A stretch of DNA of 64,000 bases from the NCBI GenBank assembly GCA_002748265.1, contig PDRY01000017.1:99514-163513 (forward strand), in the 5' to 3' direction. A program made the translations under genes and the position numbers. Positions 1-9,030 of this stretch are shown in pieces; the first letter of the stretch is position 1; every line of letters begins with the position of its first letter. Under the pieces are notes generated by a model. It made no database searches, was not told the origin of the DNA, and was given only the letters and a program-made list of their open reading frames with translations. Source of the DNA: Rhodobacterales bacterium (lineage in GTDB: Bacteria; Pseudomonadota; Alphaproteobacteria; Rhodobacterales; Rhodobacteraceae).

Positions 1-478
1 GCCGGTCCCGGCCGCTGCTCTCGTCCTTGTGTTTGGCAGGCGCGTCCAGCCCCAGATCGGGCTGGCTTTCGATCTGTTCTGCCGCCTTCGTGCGCCGCTG
101 GCGTTCGTGCTCGGCTTCCTCGCGCAGGATCGCGGCGACTTCCGGGTCAAGGTTGGAGGCTTCGCGCGGCTTGGGGCCCGGGGTTTCAGAGATCGGCTCT
201 GCGTCGATCGTCTCCGTGCCGGGGGCCGAGTCTTCGGACGGGCTATCAAGCGCTGCGCGGGCCGCGTCGGGGGGCTCCGCCTCGGACGCGGCGGGCGGCG
301 GGGTGACCTCTTGTTCGGCTGGGATCTCTTCGGCCAGAGTTTCGGCCTCGACGGAGGCGCCGGGGGTTTCAAACCATGTGTGCCCGCAATTCGAGCACTG
401 CACATCGCGGCCCGCCGCCGGAATCAGACCCTCGTCGATTTCGTACTGCGCCCCGCAATTCGGACAAATCAGCCGCAT
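1..478 (-). CDS. Zinc-ribbon (MJ0042-type) domain protein, 3' end cut by window edge
   Basis: About 159 residues are visible, reading off the left edge. Translation starts at the ATG at 478-476 with MRLICPNCGAQYEID, then SNCGHTW. The two CxxC pairs in the first 35 residues form the short MJ0042/zinc_ribbon_5 finger found at the N terminus of many alphaproteobacterial envelope proteins. The rest of the visible part is low-complexity and rich in Glu, Ala and Pro, which is typical of the linker before a single membrane helix and a C-terminal domain. That part is missing here. The gene is divergent from ftsE, with 170 bp between them. The finger is directly visible; the membrane part is inferred from the family. 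Confidence 0.8.
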   Translation of the reverse strand, partial: MRLICPNCGAQYEIDEGLIPAAGRDVQCSNCGHTWFETPGASVEAETLAEEIPAEQEVTPPPAASEAEPPDAARAALDSPSEDSAPGTETIDAEPISETPGPKPREASNLDPEVAAILREEAEHERQRRTKAAEQIESQPDLGLDAPAKHKDESSGRDR

Positions 479-648
479 GCCCCGGACCTTTCGCTCATCT
501 GGACGAGCATGATTTTGCTCGTATTCCCCATCCATAGCGCCGATTTATGCTCGGCGCAAAGGTATGAGAGAGACGAGGGGCGCTCAGTGATTGCACCCGT
601 GCGGCCAATTCGTCACAACAGGGCAAATTACAAAAGGTGGGCGCATCC

Positions 649-1323
649 GTGATCGCTCTGGAAAATGTGGCCTATAGCTACGGTGGCGCCGAGCTGTTTT
701 CGCAGGTCGATTTGGAACTGGCGCCGGGATCGTTTCATTTCCTGACGGGGCCGTCGGGCGCGGGCAAAACGACCTTGCTCAAGCTCTGCTACGGGGAGCT
801 GATCGCCACTGCAGGCGACGTGACCCTGTTTGGGCAGGACGCACGCGAAGCGGGCCGCGACGGCGTCGCTCTGGCGCGGCGCCGGATCGGGGTGGTGCAC
901 CAGGATTGCCAGTTTCTGGACCACCTGTCGGTGATCGAGAACGTCGCCCTGCCGCTGACCGTCGCGGGCCGGGGGCACGAGGCCGAAGACAACATCACCG
1001 ATCTGCTCAAATGGGTGGGCCTGACCAAGCAGGCGGGGCAGCTTCCCCCCGAACTGTCGGGCGGGGAGCGGCAGCGCGCCGCTCTGGCGCGGGCGGTGAT
1101 CACGTCTCCCGACGTGATCCTGGCCGATGAGCCTACGGGGAACGTGGACCCCGAAATGTCGCAGCGGTTGCTGACCCTTCTGGTCGAGCTGAACCGCATG
1201 GGCAAAGCGGTGCTGATCGCGACCCATGACATGGGGCTGATCCGATCGGCCAAATCCATGGTGCAAGCGCGGGTGCTGCGCCTGTCGGGCGGACGGCTGA
1301 TGGCGGCGGGGGTGGACCTGTGA
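649..1323 (+). CDS. ftsE: Cell division ATP-binding protein FtsE
   Basis: ABC ATPase of 224 residues that pairs with FtsX at the division septum to control peptidoglycan hydrolases. The visible motifs are Walker A GPSGAGKT (about residues 34-41), signature LSGGERQRAAL, Walker B VILADEPTG and the switch histidine in ATHD. I chose the GTG at 649, because the protein then begins MIALENV like other FtsE and AAAGG lies 8-12 bases upstream. A GTG at 637 in the same frame would add four residues. The stop overlaps ftsX by 4 bp (GTGA), so the pair is translationally coupled. Confidence 0.95.
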   Translation: MIALENVAYSYGGAELFSQVDLELAPGSFHFLTGPSGAGKTTLLKLCYGELIATAGDVTLFGQDAREAGRDGVALARRRIGVVHQDCQFLDHLSVIENVALPLTVAGRGHEAEDNITDLLKWVGLTKQAGQLPPELSGGERQRAALARAVITSPDVILADEPTGNVDPEMSQRLLTLLVELNRMGKAVLIATHDMGLIRSAKSMVQARVLRLSGGRLMAAGVDL

Positions 1324-2231
1324 GCATGTCGGATATCCTCAAACGCGCCATGGTGCTGGTCGTTGGCGATCCTCAGGCCGACCGCGCCGTGCCACCGACG
1401 GGCCATACGGCTCGCCTGACCGTGCTCACCGCCGCTGCGATGGCATTCCTTGCGGTCTTTGCGCTTGCGCTGTCGCTGGCTGCGGGACGCATCGCGGATC
1501 GCTGGTCCGAAGAGTTGGCGCGCAGCTCGACCTTGCGGATTTCGGCGCCTGAAGGGCAGATCGCGGCACAAACTCGCGCGGCTCTGTCGTTGCTGGAAAC
1601 AACGCCTGGTATCGCGTCGGCGCGGGCTTTGACCGAAGAGGACCAAAAGGCCCTTCTGGAGCCGTGGTTCGGCCCGGATCTGCCCGTGGACACCCTGCCG
1701 ATCCCGCAACTGATCGAGATCGTCGAAGACGGTGACGGGTTCGACGCTGTCGGTCTGCGGGCCCGGCTGCAGGCCGAAGTGCCGGGCGCCGTGCTGGATG
1801 ACCACACCCGTTGGCGCCAGCCTCTGGTGCGCGCGGCCGGGCGGCTTCGGGCGCTCGGGTGGCTGTCCATCGGGCTAATCGGTGCCGCCACGGCGGCGAT
1901 GATCACGCTGGCGGCAAGCGCGGCTCTGGCTGCCAATGCGCAGGTGATCCGCGTCATGCGGCTGGTCGGCGCGCAAGACAGCTATATCGCGCAGGCTTTC
2001 GTGCGCCGCTTTACGCTGCGGGCGCTGAGCGGGGCGGGGATCGGCATGGTCGCGGGTGTGATCGCGATCTGGCTGCTGCCCTCTGCGGCGGAGGAAAGCG
2101 GGTTCCTGACCGGGCTCGGCTTCGAGGGGGGCGAATGGGCGCTGCCGCTGGTGATCCCGGTGCTGGCCGCTCTGGTCGCGTTCCTGGCCACCCGCACCGC
2201 GGCCCTGAACACATTGAGGGGGATGTCATGA
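1320..2231 (+). CDS. ftsX: Cell division protein FtsX
   Basis: Permease-like partner of FtsE, 303 residues. A short cytoplasmic N terminus is followed by a first membrane helix (about residues 35-57, LTVLTAAAMAFLAVFALAL), a periplasmic domain of roughly 115 residues, and three further helices in the C-terminal half (near residues 176-200, 235-255 and 275-295). This is the standard four-helix FtsX plan. The start GTG overlaps the ftsE stop, and the stop overlaps the next ATG (ATGA), so ftsE, ftsX and the acyltransferase form one operon. The sequence is divergent as is usual for FtsX, and synteny carries much of the call. Confidence 0.9.
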   Translation: MSMSDILKRAMVLVVGDPQADRAVPPTGHTARLTVLTAAAMAFLAVFALALSLAAGRIADRWSEELARSSTLRISAPEGQIAAQTRAALSLLETTPGIASARALTEEDQKALLEPWFGPDLPVDTLPIPQLIEIVEDGDGFDAVGLRARLQAEVPGAVLDDHTRWRQPLVRAAGRLRALGWLSIGLIGAATAAMITLAASAALAANAQVIRVMRLVGAQDSYIAQAFVRRFTLRALSGAGIGMVAGVIAIWLLPSAAEESGFLTGLGFEGGEWALPLVIPVLAALVAFLATRTAALNTLRGMS

Positions 2232-2977
2232 GATACGCTTGGCGGTGGCTGCGGTCCGCGCTCTTTGTGGGACAGGCCTATTTCATGATGCTGCCCATCG
2301 GCATCTTGTGGATGCCGTGGATGCTGGTGCATCGCAGCGGCGCGTTTTCAGCCTGCAAGACCTGGTGTCGCTGGACCTTCTGGACCGCCCGGTGGATGTG
2401 CGGCATCCGCACCGAGGTGCGTGGTCCGGTTCCCAAGGGCGAAGTCCTGATCGCCGCCAAGCACCAGAGCTTCCTGGATGCGATGCTGATCTTCTACGCC
2501 GTCCCGCGCGGCAAGTTCATCATGAAGCGCGAGCTGATCTGGGCGCCGATCATTGGTCAATACGCGCTGCGGCTGGGCTGTGTGCCCGTGGCGCGGGGGC
2601 AGCGGTCCAAGGCGATCCGCAAGATGAAGGCCGACATCGCCGCCGGGCGGCAGGGGCCGGGGCAGTTGATCATCTATCCGCAAGGATCGCGCATCGAGCC
2701 GGGCGTTGATGCGCCCTACAAAGTGGGCACCGCCGCGCTCTATGACCAGACCGGGCAGTCTTGTGTTCCGGTCGCCTGCAATGTCGGCCTGTTCTGGCCG
2801 CGCAAGGGCATCATCCGCAATCCCGGTGTGGCCGTTGTCGAATTTCTTGACCCTATCGCGCCAGGCCAGAAGACGGCTCCGTTCATGGCGGAGCTTCAAG
2901 AGCGGATCGAGACCCGGTCCAATGCCTTGATGAAGGAGGCAGGTTTTGACCCAGATCACAACGGTGGCGCAGCTTGA
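2228..2977 (+). CDS. plsC: 1-acyl-sn-glycerol-3-phosphate acyltransferase (PlsC family)
   Basis: Inner-membrane acyltransferase of 249 residues that makes phosphatidic acid from lysophosphatidic acid. An N-terminal hydrophobic segment (about residues 10-34) precedes the catalytic HxxxxD motif, seen as HQSFLD at residues 79-84. The third block reads YPQGSR in place of the usual FPEGTR, a variant accepted in this family. The start ATG overlaps the ftsX stop by 4 bp, so phospholipid synthesis is coupled to the FtsEX genes. The 3' end overlaps the next gene by 32 bp. Confidence 0.9.
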   Translation: MRYAWRWLRSALFVGQAYFMMLPIGILWMPWMLVHRSGAFSACKTWCRWTFWTARWMCGIRTEVRGPVPKGEVLIAAKHQSFLDAMLIFYAVPRGKFIMKRELIWAPIIGQYALRLGCVPVARGQRSKAIRKMKADIAAGRQGPGQLIIYPQGSRIEPGVDAPYKVGTAALYDQTGQSCVPVACNVGLFWPRKGIIRNPGVAVVEFLDPIAPGQKTAPFMAELQERIETRSNALMKEAGFDPDHNGGAA

Positions 2978-3545
2978 GGCGCTTTATGGCGATGTGGCGC
3001 CCGCATCGCTCGACAAGGTGGCCACGCAGCTGACGCCAATGTACTGGCGGTGGATTTCGCGATCCCGTTTCTGCGTTCTGTCAACGGTCGGCCAGGATGG
3101 CACCGACGGCTCTCCGCGCGGAGACAGTGAGCCGGTGGTCACGTCTCCCGATCCGCAAACGTTGCTGCTGCCCGACTGGCGCGGGAACAATCGGATCGAC
3201 ACGCTGCGCAACCTGGTGGTCGATCCGCGTGTGTCGCTCATGTTCATGGTGCCCGGATCGGACAATGTCGTGCGGGTCAACGGCACGGCAGCGATTGAGA
3301 CGGGGGCGATCTGCGACGAGTTCGCGCGGGAGGGCAAGCATCCGCGCTGCGTGATCCGGGTCCGCGTCGCCGAGGTCTACAGCCAGTGCGCCCGCGCCAT
3401 CAAGCGCGCGCGGCTTTGGGCTGGGGAGGACGAGAGCGCGGGGCTGCCCACGGCGGGCGCCTTCGTCAAAGAGCAAAAGGCCGATTTCGACGCCGACGCT
3501 TATGATGCCGCCTGGCCTGCCCGCGCGGCGAAGACCATGTGGTAG
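2946..3545 (+). CDS. Pyridoxamine 5'-phosphate oxidase-family FMN flavoprotein
   Basis: 199-residue split-barrel flavoprotein of the PPOX class, resembling the MSMEG_1061 subfamily. The N-terminal half holds the FMN-binding barrel (FCVLSTVGQDGTDGSPRGD, then LLLPDWRGNNRIDTLRNL). These proteins are usually FMN- or F420-type reductases of unknown substrate and are not the PLP biosynthesis enzyme. The start is a TTG at 2946, inside the acyltransferase gene. A perfect AAGGAGG at 2933-2939, six bases upstream, decides this start. The gene is the last of the ftsE operon and ends 10 bp from the convergent accA. Confidence 0.82.
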   Translation: MTQITTVAQLEALYGDVAPASLDKVATQLTPMYWRWISRSRFCVLSTVGQDGTDGSPRGDSEPVVTSPDPQTLLLPDWRGNNRIDTLRNLVVDPRVSLMFMVPGSDNVVRVNGTAAIETGAICDEFAREGKHPRCVIRVRVAEVYSQCARAIKRARLWAGEDESAGLPTAGAFVKEQKADFDADAYDAAWPARAAKTMW

Positions 3546-3555
3546 GGCCCGGGGC

Positions 3556-4518
3556 TTACGCCGCCAGCCCCTTTTGCCCGAGCGCGAGGTATTTCTGCCG
3601 ACGGTCCGCCTTGAGCGCGGGGCCGTCCAGGCCCTTGAGCTCTTCGAGCATGACTTCGATCGACTTGCCCACGGATGCGATGGTCTTCGCGCTGTCGCGA
3701 TGCGCGCCGCCCAGAGGCTCTCGGATGATGCGGTCGCACACGCCGAGATGCTGCAGATCCTGTGCGGTGAGGCGCAGCGCCTCGGCCGCCTCGCGCATCT
3801 TTTCGGCGTCCTTCCACAGGATCGAGGCGCAGCCTTCGGGCGAGATCACCGAATAGACCGAATGCTCCAGCATCGCGACGCGGTTCGCGGTGGCGAACGC
3901 CACGGCGCCGCCGGACCCGCCTTCGCCGATCACGACGCTGACCAGTGGCACTTCGAGGCTCAGGCAGGCTTCGGTCGAACGGGCGATGGCTTCGGACTGG
4001 CCGCGCTCTTCCGCGCCCTTGCCGGGATAGGCGCCGGGGGTGTCGATCAGCGTCACCACCGGCAGGCCGAACCGGTTTGCCATGTCCATCAGGCGGATCG
4101 CCTTGCGGTAGCCTTCGGGGCGGGCCATGCCGAAATTGCGGGCAATGCGCGAGGCAGTGTCATTGCCCTTTTCGTGGCCGATCACCATGACCGGACGACC
4201 ATCCAGACGGGCGAGTCCGCTGAGCACGGCTTCGTCCTCTCCAAATCCGCGATCCCCGGCCAGAGGGGTCCATTCGGTGAACAGCGTGTCGATATAGTCC
4301 CGGCAATGCGGGCGGGCCGGATGGCGCGCGACCTGGCATTTGCGCCATGGTGTCAGATCGGCATAGAGGCTGCGGAGCAGCTCATCCGCCTTCTTGTCGA
4401 GCGCTTTGGCCTCGTCCGCGACATTGGTTTCGGAATTGGCGCGGGCCATGGCGCGCAGCTCTTCGGCCTTGCCTTCGATATCCGCCAGCGGTTTTTCAAA
4501 GTCCAGGTAGTGGGTCAT
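3556..4518 (-). CDS. accA: Acetyl-CoA carboxylase carboxyltransferase subunit alpha
   Basis: 320-residue AccA, which with AccD transfers the carboxyl group from biotin to acetyl-CoA in the first step of fatty acid synthesis. The start region [10 protein letters not shown], the crotonase-fold core ([12 protein letters not shown], then [10 protein letters not shown]) and the C-terminal helices are all present at full length. I took the ATG at 4518, since GAGG lies six bases upstream. An ATG two codons earlier (4524) would leave no room for a ribosome binding site. The gene is monocistronic here, convergent with the flavoprotein gene; accD is not in the window. Confidence 0.96.
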   Translation of the reverse strand: MTHYLDFEKPLADIEGKAEELRAMARANSETNVADEAKALDKKADELLRSLYADLTPWRKCQVARHPARPHCRDYIDTLFTEWTPLAGDRGFGEDEAVLSGLARLDGRPVMVIGHEKGNDTASRIARNFGMARPEGYRKAIRLMDMANRFGLPVVTLIDTPGAYPGKGAEERGQSEAIARSTEACLSLEVPLVSVVIGEGGSGGAVAFATANRVAMLEHSVYSVISPEGCASILWKDAEKMREAAEALRLTAQDLQHLGVCDRIIREPLGGAHRDSAKTIASVGKSIEVMLEELKGLDGPALKADRRQKYLALGQKGLAA

Positions 4519-4625
4519 GGGCATCCTCGCAGCTTGACCCGCATATAGGGTTCCGCAGGGGCGGGTGGCAATGGCTCGTCGGCAAAGCGGCGGTTTTGGG
4601 GGCCTCCTTCCGTTCCGTGGGCGTG

Positions 4626-5783
4626 TCAGCCCGTCTGTGCTGCGGGGTCCTGTCCAGGGCGCGGAGCCTTTCGTGCTGCAAGGGCGGCCCCGTGTTTCGC
4701 GGGGCCCATGCTTGCGACAACCCTGTTCCGGCCCCCCGCCTTCGCAGCGTAGAGCGCGCCGTCGGCGTGATTGACAAGATCGTCGCCATCGCAGGGTTCT
4801 TCGGCGCAGTGGACGCCCAGACTGAGCGTCACCGGGATCACCCCCTGTGCGGTGTCAAACGGGTGCTCTGCTACGCTTTTTCGCAATCGCTCCGCCAGTT
4901 CGAGCGCGGGTGCCAACGGGGTGTCGGGCAGCAGCACAGCGAATTCCTCGCCGCCGAGCCGGGCCAGCAGGGTGCCGCGCGGCAGGACCTGCTCTAGCCG
5001 CTGCGCCATGAGCCGGAGCAGCGCATCCCCGGCCGCATGACCGAAGCCGTCATTGACCGACTTGAAGTGGTCAATGTCGATATAGATCAGCGACGTTGGC
5101 CCGCGTTCCAGCCCACACCGCGCGAGGCGCTCAAAAAACTGGGCGCGGTTCGGCAGACCGGTGAGAAAATCGGTCATCGCCAGTTTCCTCAGCTCTGCCG
5201 TGGTTTCGAAAAGCCTGAACAGCCGATTGATCAGCGCGCCAAAGACGAGAACGCCGATGACATTGATGACGAAGACCGGGGCGCCGATCTGGGTGTAAAA
5301 CGCCATGTGCCAACCAGATGGCAGATAGAATCCGGGCGGCACCAACGAAAGGTTAACGAGGGCCCCGAGAGCCAGAAGGCCCGCCGCGCTGCGCTGCGCC
5401 TTGGGCGGCAAGAGACGTGCCCATGCCAGCCCGACGAGGGCCGCGACGCACATGGCCGCAACCCCGGATTCGGTGCCCAACCCGCCCTGAGTGATGCGCG
5501 TAATGAGGCCGCAGGCCAAGGTGATGCCAAGGCTCAAGGGGCCGAAGAAGGCGCCCGTCAGGCCAAGAATGACCGCACGCGAGTCGACGTGGACCCCGTC
5601 CCCGAGCGCCAGCGGATAGAGCTGTGTGAGTGTCACGGCGGCGCCCATCAAAGCGCCAATAGAGACCGCGTGCGGAATGGGGCGCATCCGCCATTCCATG
5701 ATCATGCCAAGGACGAGCACGATGAGGGTCATCATCGATACCGTCCGCAGCATGAGGATCATTGCCGGAGCTTGGTCACCCAT
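4626..5783 (-). CDS. Membrane-bound diguanylate cyclase (GGDEF)
   Basis: 385-residue predicted c-di-GMP synthase. The N-terminal half (residues about 8-185) is a run of five to six hydrophobic helices resembling the 5TM sensor module of LytS-type receptors. The C-terminal GGDEF domain carries the catalytic GGEEF in the stretch [12 protein letters not shown], with the upstream block [11 protein letters not shown]. No RxxD inhibitory site is visible five residues before GGEEF, so product feedback at that site is unlikely. The start codon sits four bases after a strong hairpin that covers the only Shine-Dalgarno-like bases (see 5788-5816). Confidence 0.9.
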   Translation of the reverse strand: MGDQAPAMILMLRTVSMMTLIVLVLGMIMEWRMRPIPHAVSIGALMGAAVTLTQLYPLALGDGVHVDSRAVILGLTGAFFGPLSLGITLACGLITRITQGGLGTESGVAAMCVAALVGLAWARLLPPKAQRSAAGLLALGALVNLSLVPPGFYLPSGWHMAFYTQIGAPVFVINVIGVLVFGALINRLFRLFETTAELRKLAMTDFLTGLPNRAQFFERLARCGLERGPTSLIYIDIDHFKSVNDGFGHAAGDALLRLMAQRLEQVLPRGTLLARLGGEEFAVLLPDTPLAPALELAERLRKSVAEHPFDTAQGVIPVTLSLGVHCAEEPCDGDDLVNHADGALYAAKAGGRNRVVASMGPAKHGAALAARKAPRPGQDPAAQTG

Positions 5784-5787
5784 TTGT

Positions 5788-5816
5788 CCCTGCCCATCAA
5801 GAACGCATGGGCAGGG
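5788..5816 (-). promoter_or_regulatory. Leader hairpin overlapping the GGDEF gene ribosome binding site
   Basis: Perfect 10-bp inverted repeat CCCTGCCCAT / ATGGGCAGGG with a 9-base loop. In the minus-strand transcript the 3' arm contains GGCAGGG, the only Shine-Dalgarno-like bases, and ends four bases before the GGDEF start at 5783. It could act in translation control. It also lies downstream of nothing on the plus strand and lacks a T run, so a terminator role is less likely. Confidence 0.45.
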
Positions 5817-5842
5817 ATTAGGTCACATCGGTAAAGATCGAC

Positions 5843-6805
5843 TTAAGACGCGCCGCCAATCATCTCGGCGTTGCGCACGATCACTTCGGCTTGCTTGATC
5901 GACGCGATGTCGACGAGGCGGCCCTTGTAGACGGTGGCGCCTTCGCCGCGGGCCTTCGCTTCTTCCATGGCCTGCAGGATCTCGCGTGCTTCCGCGACGG
6001 CTTCGTCTGACGGGGTGAACACTTCGTTGGCGAGCGTCACCTGCTTGGGGTGGATGGCCCATTTGCCGACCATGCCCAGCGTGGCGGAGCGGCGGGCCTG
6101 AGCGCGGTAGCCGTCATCGTCCGAGAAGTCCCCGAACGGGCCGTCCACGGGCAGCACACCATGGGTGCGGCAAGCGGCGACGATGGCGGCCTGGGCCCAG
6201 TGCCACGGATCCGACATGTGGTGCTGGCCTTCGTGCAGCATGTAGTAGTTTTCCTGCGTCCCGCCGATGCCGGTGGTGGCCATGCCCATGGACGCGGCGA
6301 AATCCGCGGCGCCTAGGCTCATAGCGTGCAGACGGGGGCTGCTGGCAGCGATCTCTTCGACATGGGCAATGCCAGCGGCGCTTTCGATGATGACCTCGAA
6401 ACCGATCTTCTTGCCGCGGCCCTTGGCGGCTTCCACGGCGGTGGCCAGAGCATCGACGGCATAGATGTCGGACGCATTGCCGACCTTCGGGATCATGATC
6501 TGATCGAGCCGCTCGGACGCGTTTTCAAGAAGATCCACCACGTCGCGATACCAGTAGGGCGTGTCCAGACCGTTGATGCGGACCGAAAGCGTCTTGGTGC
6601 CCCAGTCGATGTCGCCGATGGCTTCGATGATGTTCTTGCGGGCCTGATCCTTGTCATCGGGCGCGACGCTGTCTTCCAGGTCCAGGTTGATCACATCCGC
6701 TGCCGATCCGGCCATCTTTTCAAAGATTGCGGGGCGCGAGCCGGGCCCGAAAAGCTGGCAGCGGTTCGGGCGGGCGACCGGGGTGGGTTGCAGACGGAAG
6801 GACAT
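5843..6805 (-). CDS. mcl1: L-malyl-CoA/beta-methylmalyl-CoA lyase
   Basis: 320-residue member of the HpcH/HpaI-citrate lyase beta family. The sequence is close to the Rhodobacter Mcl1 that I recall (start MSFRLQPTPVARPNRCQLF, INLDLEDSV, GKWAIHPKQV). Mcl1 cleaves beta-methylmalyl-CoA to glyoxylate and propionyl-CoA in the ethylmalonyl-CoA pathway, and condenses acetyl-CoA with glyoxylate to malyl-CoA. The start at 6805 is set by AAGGAG eight bases upstream; longer readings back to 6946 lack a site. The gene stands alone, divergent from the D-amino-acid transaminase. Its presence suggests acetate assimilation without a glyoxylate shunt. Confidence 0.93.
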   Translation of the reverse strand: MSFRLQPTPVARPNRCQLFGPGSRPAIFEKMAGSAADVINLDLEDSVAPDDKDQARKNIIEAIGDIDWGTKTLSVRINGLDTPYWYRDVVDLLENASERLDQIMIPKVGNASDIYAVDALATAVEAAKGRGKKIGFEVIIESAAGIAHVEEIAASSPRLHAMSLGAADFAASMGMATTGIGGTQENYYMLHEGQHHMSDPWHWAQAAIVAACRTHGVLPVDGPFGDFSDDDGYRAQARRSATLGMVGKWAIHPKQVTLANEVFTPSDEAVAEAREILQAMEEAKARGEGATVYKGRLVDIASIKQAEVIVRNAEMIGGAS

Positions 6806-6966
6806 GAGCAAAGCTCCTTGCAAGGATATTTCGAAAGCTGTCCCGCTTTGGATAGAATGTTGCGGGGGCGTGCTCAAGTCCGATTTCTGCGCATGCAGCA
6901 TTCGCGCGGCTTGACGGTGCGTCGGAGCTGGCCCACAGAAAGACAAACACCAAAAGGAGCGCCGCC

Positions 6967-7827
6967 ATGAGCCGCATCGTCTATCTGAACGGGGATTACA
7001 TGCCCGAGGAGGAAGCCAAGATTTCGATCTTTGATCGGGGCTTCGTGATGGCAGACGCGGTCTATGAGGTGGTCAGCGTGCTGGACGGCAAGCTGATTGA
7101 CTTTCCCGGCCACATGGCGCGGCTGAAACGCTCGCTCGAGGCGCTGTCCATCACCAACCCGCTGGACGAGGACGCCTATCTTGAGGCGCACCGCCAGATC
7201 GTGGAGCGCAACGGCATCGGCGACGGCATGGTTTACCTGCAGGTCTCGCGCGGCAATGGCGGGGATCGCGATTTTGTCTATCCGCCCGAGGACACGGTTC
7301 CGACCGTGGTGCTGTTCGGATGGAACAAGCCCGGCCTGTCAGAGGCTCCCGCGGCCAAGACTGGCATCAAGGTCGTGTCGCTCCCCGATCTTCGTTGGGG
7401 CCGCCGCGACATCAAGACGGTGCAGCTGCTGTACCCCTCCATGGCCAAGATGGAGGCCAAGGCCCAGGGCGCTGATGATGCGTGGCTGGTCGAGGATGGC
7501 AAGGTCACCGAAGGCACGTCGAACAACGCCTATATCGTCAAGGACGGCAAGATCATCACCCGCGAGCTGAGCCATGACATTCTGCACGGGATCACCCGTG
7601 CCGCCGTGCTGCGTCTGGCCCGTGAGGCGCAGATGCAGGTCGAAGAGCGCGGCTTCACCATCGAAGAGGCGCAGGGCGCGGATGAGGCGTTTGTTACCTC
7701 GGCCTCTGCGTTCGTGATGCCAGTGGTGAACATCGACGGCGCCCAGGTCGGCAGCGGCACACCGGGCCCGATTAGCGCCCGCCTGCGCGAGATTTACCTG
7801 GAAGAAAGTCGCAAGCGGGCGCTCTGA
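6967..7827 (+). CDS. dat: D-amino-acid transaminase (class IV)
   Basis: 286-residue PLP enzyme of aminotransferase class IV, which moves amino groups between D-amino acids and 2-oxo acids (D-Ala and D-Glu supply for the wall). The fold-IV landmarks are FDRGFVMADAVYE near the N terminus, the Schiff-base lysine at about residue 150 in RRDIKTVQLL, and the cofactor loop VTEGTSNNAYIV. The stretch after the lysine is QLLYPSMAK, close to the NLL...MAK of the Bacillus enzyme, which supports D- over branched-chain specificity. AAAGGAG precedes the ATG by eight bases. A strong terminator follows 19 bp after the stop. Confidence 0.88.
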   Translation: MSRIVYLNGDYMPEEEAKISIFDRGFVMADAVYEVVSVLDGKLIDFPGHMARLKRSLEALSITNPLDEDAYLEAHRQIVERNGIGDGMVYLQVSRGNGGDRDFVYPPEDTVPTVVLFGWNKPGLSEAPAAKTGIKVVSLPDLRWGRRDIKTVQLLYPSMAKMEAKAQGADDAWLVEDGKVTEGTSNNAYIVKDGKIITRELSHDILHGITRAAVLRLAREAQMQVEERGFTIEEAQGADEAFVTSASAFVMPVVNIDGAQVGSGTPGPISARLREIYLEESRKRAL

Positions 7828-7846
7828 GCACCCGTCGCCGCCGGCC

Positions 7847-7886
7847 AACGAAAAAGCCCCGGACACGCGTCCGGGGCTTTTTCGTT
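7847..7886. terminator. Bidirectional rho-independent terminator
   Basis: Perfect 18-bp inverted repeat with a 4-base loop (ACGC). The GC core GCCCCGGAC / GTCCGGGGC is flanked by A5 on the left and T5 on the right. It lies between the convergent transaminase and RTX genes and has a T run in both directions, so it should stop both. Confidence 0.95.
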
Positions 7887-7899
7887 TCCTGCACCAGGA

Positions 7900-8862
7900 T
7901 CAGACGCGCGCGATGCTGATCGCGGCCGAGATCGCGGCCGCATCCATGGCGTCATCGTCCGAACTGACAGTGGCGACCAGATGGTCCCCGAAATAGACAT
8001 CGACCATGGAGCCGTTCGGTGTGAAGGTCAGATCGCTCCCGTCCGGGGCGCCTTCGACCGCCACGCGCACGGTTTCACCGGGTTGCAGATCAGTGATCTG
8101 CACCGGGCGGTCATCGGCTTCCTGCACCAGCACGTCGAAGCTGTCGGTATTGTCACCGCCGATCAGGATATCTCCATCATCGCCGCGCAGAAGGTCATGC
8201 CCCACGCCGCCATCAAGCGTGTCCACGCCCTCACCGGCCCCGGCTCCTGCGTCAAAGGCAGTGAGGGTGTCCGCGCCGCCCTGGCCGTAGATCATGTTGT
8301 CTCCGGCGAAGTCACCGATGGTATCATCGCCCGGCCCGCCGTGGATGGTGTCGTTCCCGCCATCGGATAGCGCGGAAGAGGACAGGAATGCATCAAGCGC
8401 CGCAGGATCCAGCCCGCGCGCAGAGGCGTATTCGGCGTTGTCGTCGCCATCGAGGTTCTGCGCCACGCCCGAGAACCCGATAATGTCATCGCCGCTATCG
8501 CCGAACAGCTTGTCATCGCCGTTGCCGCCATTGAGGTAGTCTTTACCTTCCCCGCCGCGCAGTAGATCGTTTGCGTCGCCACCTGCAAGAACGTCAGCAC
8601 CGACCTGACCATAGATCGAATCGTCCCCTGCGCCCGTGGAGACCATGTCATTGCCGTCCCCGGCGGACACCGATTGCGATCCAGTACCGGACTGGCTGAG
8701 ATCCGATGCGGCGGTCAGGGAGATGGTTTCAACATTCTCGTCGCCACCTTGATCGCCGTCATCGCCATCAGAGTTGTCGTTGTCGTCGCCATCATCGTCG
8801 TCGTCGAACAGCCACCACAGCAGCCCAACAGTCAGAAGGGTCGGCAGTATGAAATACTCCAT
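7900..8862 (-). CDS. RTX calcium-binding repeat protein with N-terminal membrane anchor
   Basis: 320 residues. A hydrophobic N-terminal helix (residues 4-19, FILPTLLTVGLLWWLF) is followed by a run of about 25 mostly Asp and Gly residues, then roughly residues 65-205 of GGxGxDxx-type nonapeptides (GAGDDSIYG, GGNGDDKLFGDSGDDII, GGPGDDTIG, GGVGHDLLRG). These repeats bind calcium as parallel beta-rolls and usually mark type I secretion substrates. The C-terminal 100 residues form a separate domain. The N-terminal helix with an acidic linker is unusual for a secreted RTX protein and suggests that it stays attached to a membrane. No type I transporter genes are adjacent. Confidence 0.85.
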   Translation of the reverse strand: MEYFILPTLLTVGLLWWLFDDDDDGDDNDNSDGDDGDQGGDENVETISLTAASDLSQSGTGSQSVSAGDGNDMVSTGAGDDSIYGQVGADVLAGGDANDLLRGGEGKDYLNGGNGDDKLFGDSGDDIIGFSGVAQNLDGDDNAEYASARGLDPAALDAFLSSSALSDGGNDTIHGGPGDDTIGDFAGDNMIYGQGGADTLTAFDAGAGAGEGVDTLDGGVGHDLLRGDDGDILIGGDNTDSFDVLVQEADDRPVQITDLQPGETVRVAVEGAPDGSDLTFTPNGSMVDVYFGDHLVATVSSDDDAMDAAAISAAISIARV

Positions 8863-9030
8863 GGGTCACATCTCCAACACATACTCAATCCCTGTGACAG
8901 GTCCTCTGCCTGTGGGGGCGCAGCGTCAAGGAAATGTGGCCCAACTGGGGTTCGCTGAGGATAATATGGCGGCAAAAGCCCGATTGTTCGCGCTTTTCAC
9001 CTGCGTTGGTTGTGAGGTGGGCGTGAAAAA

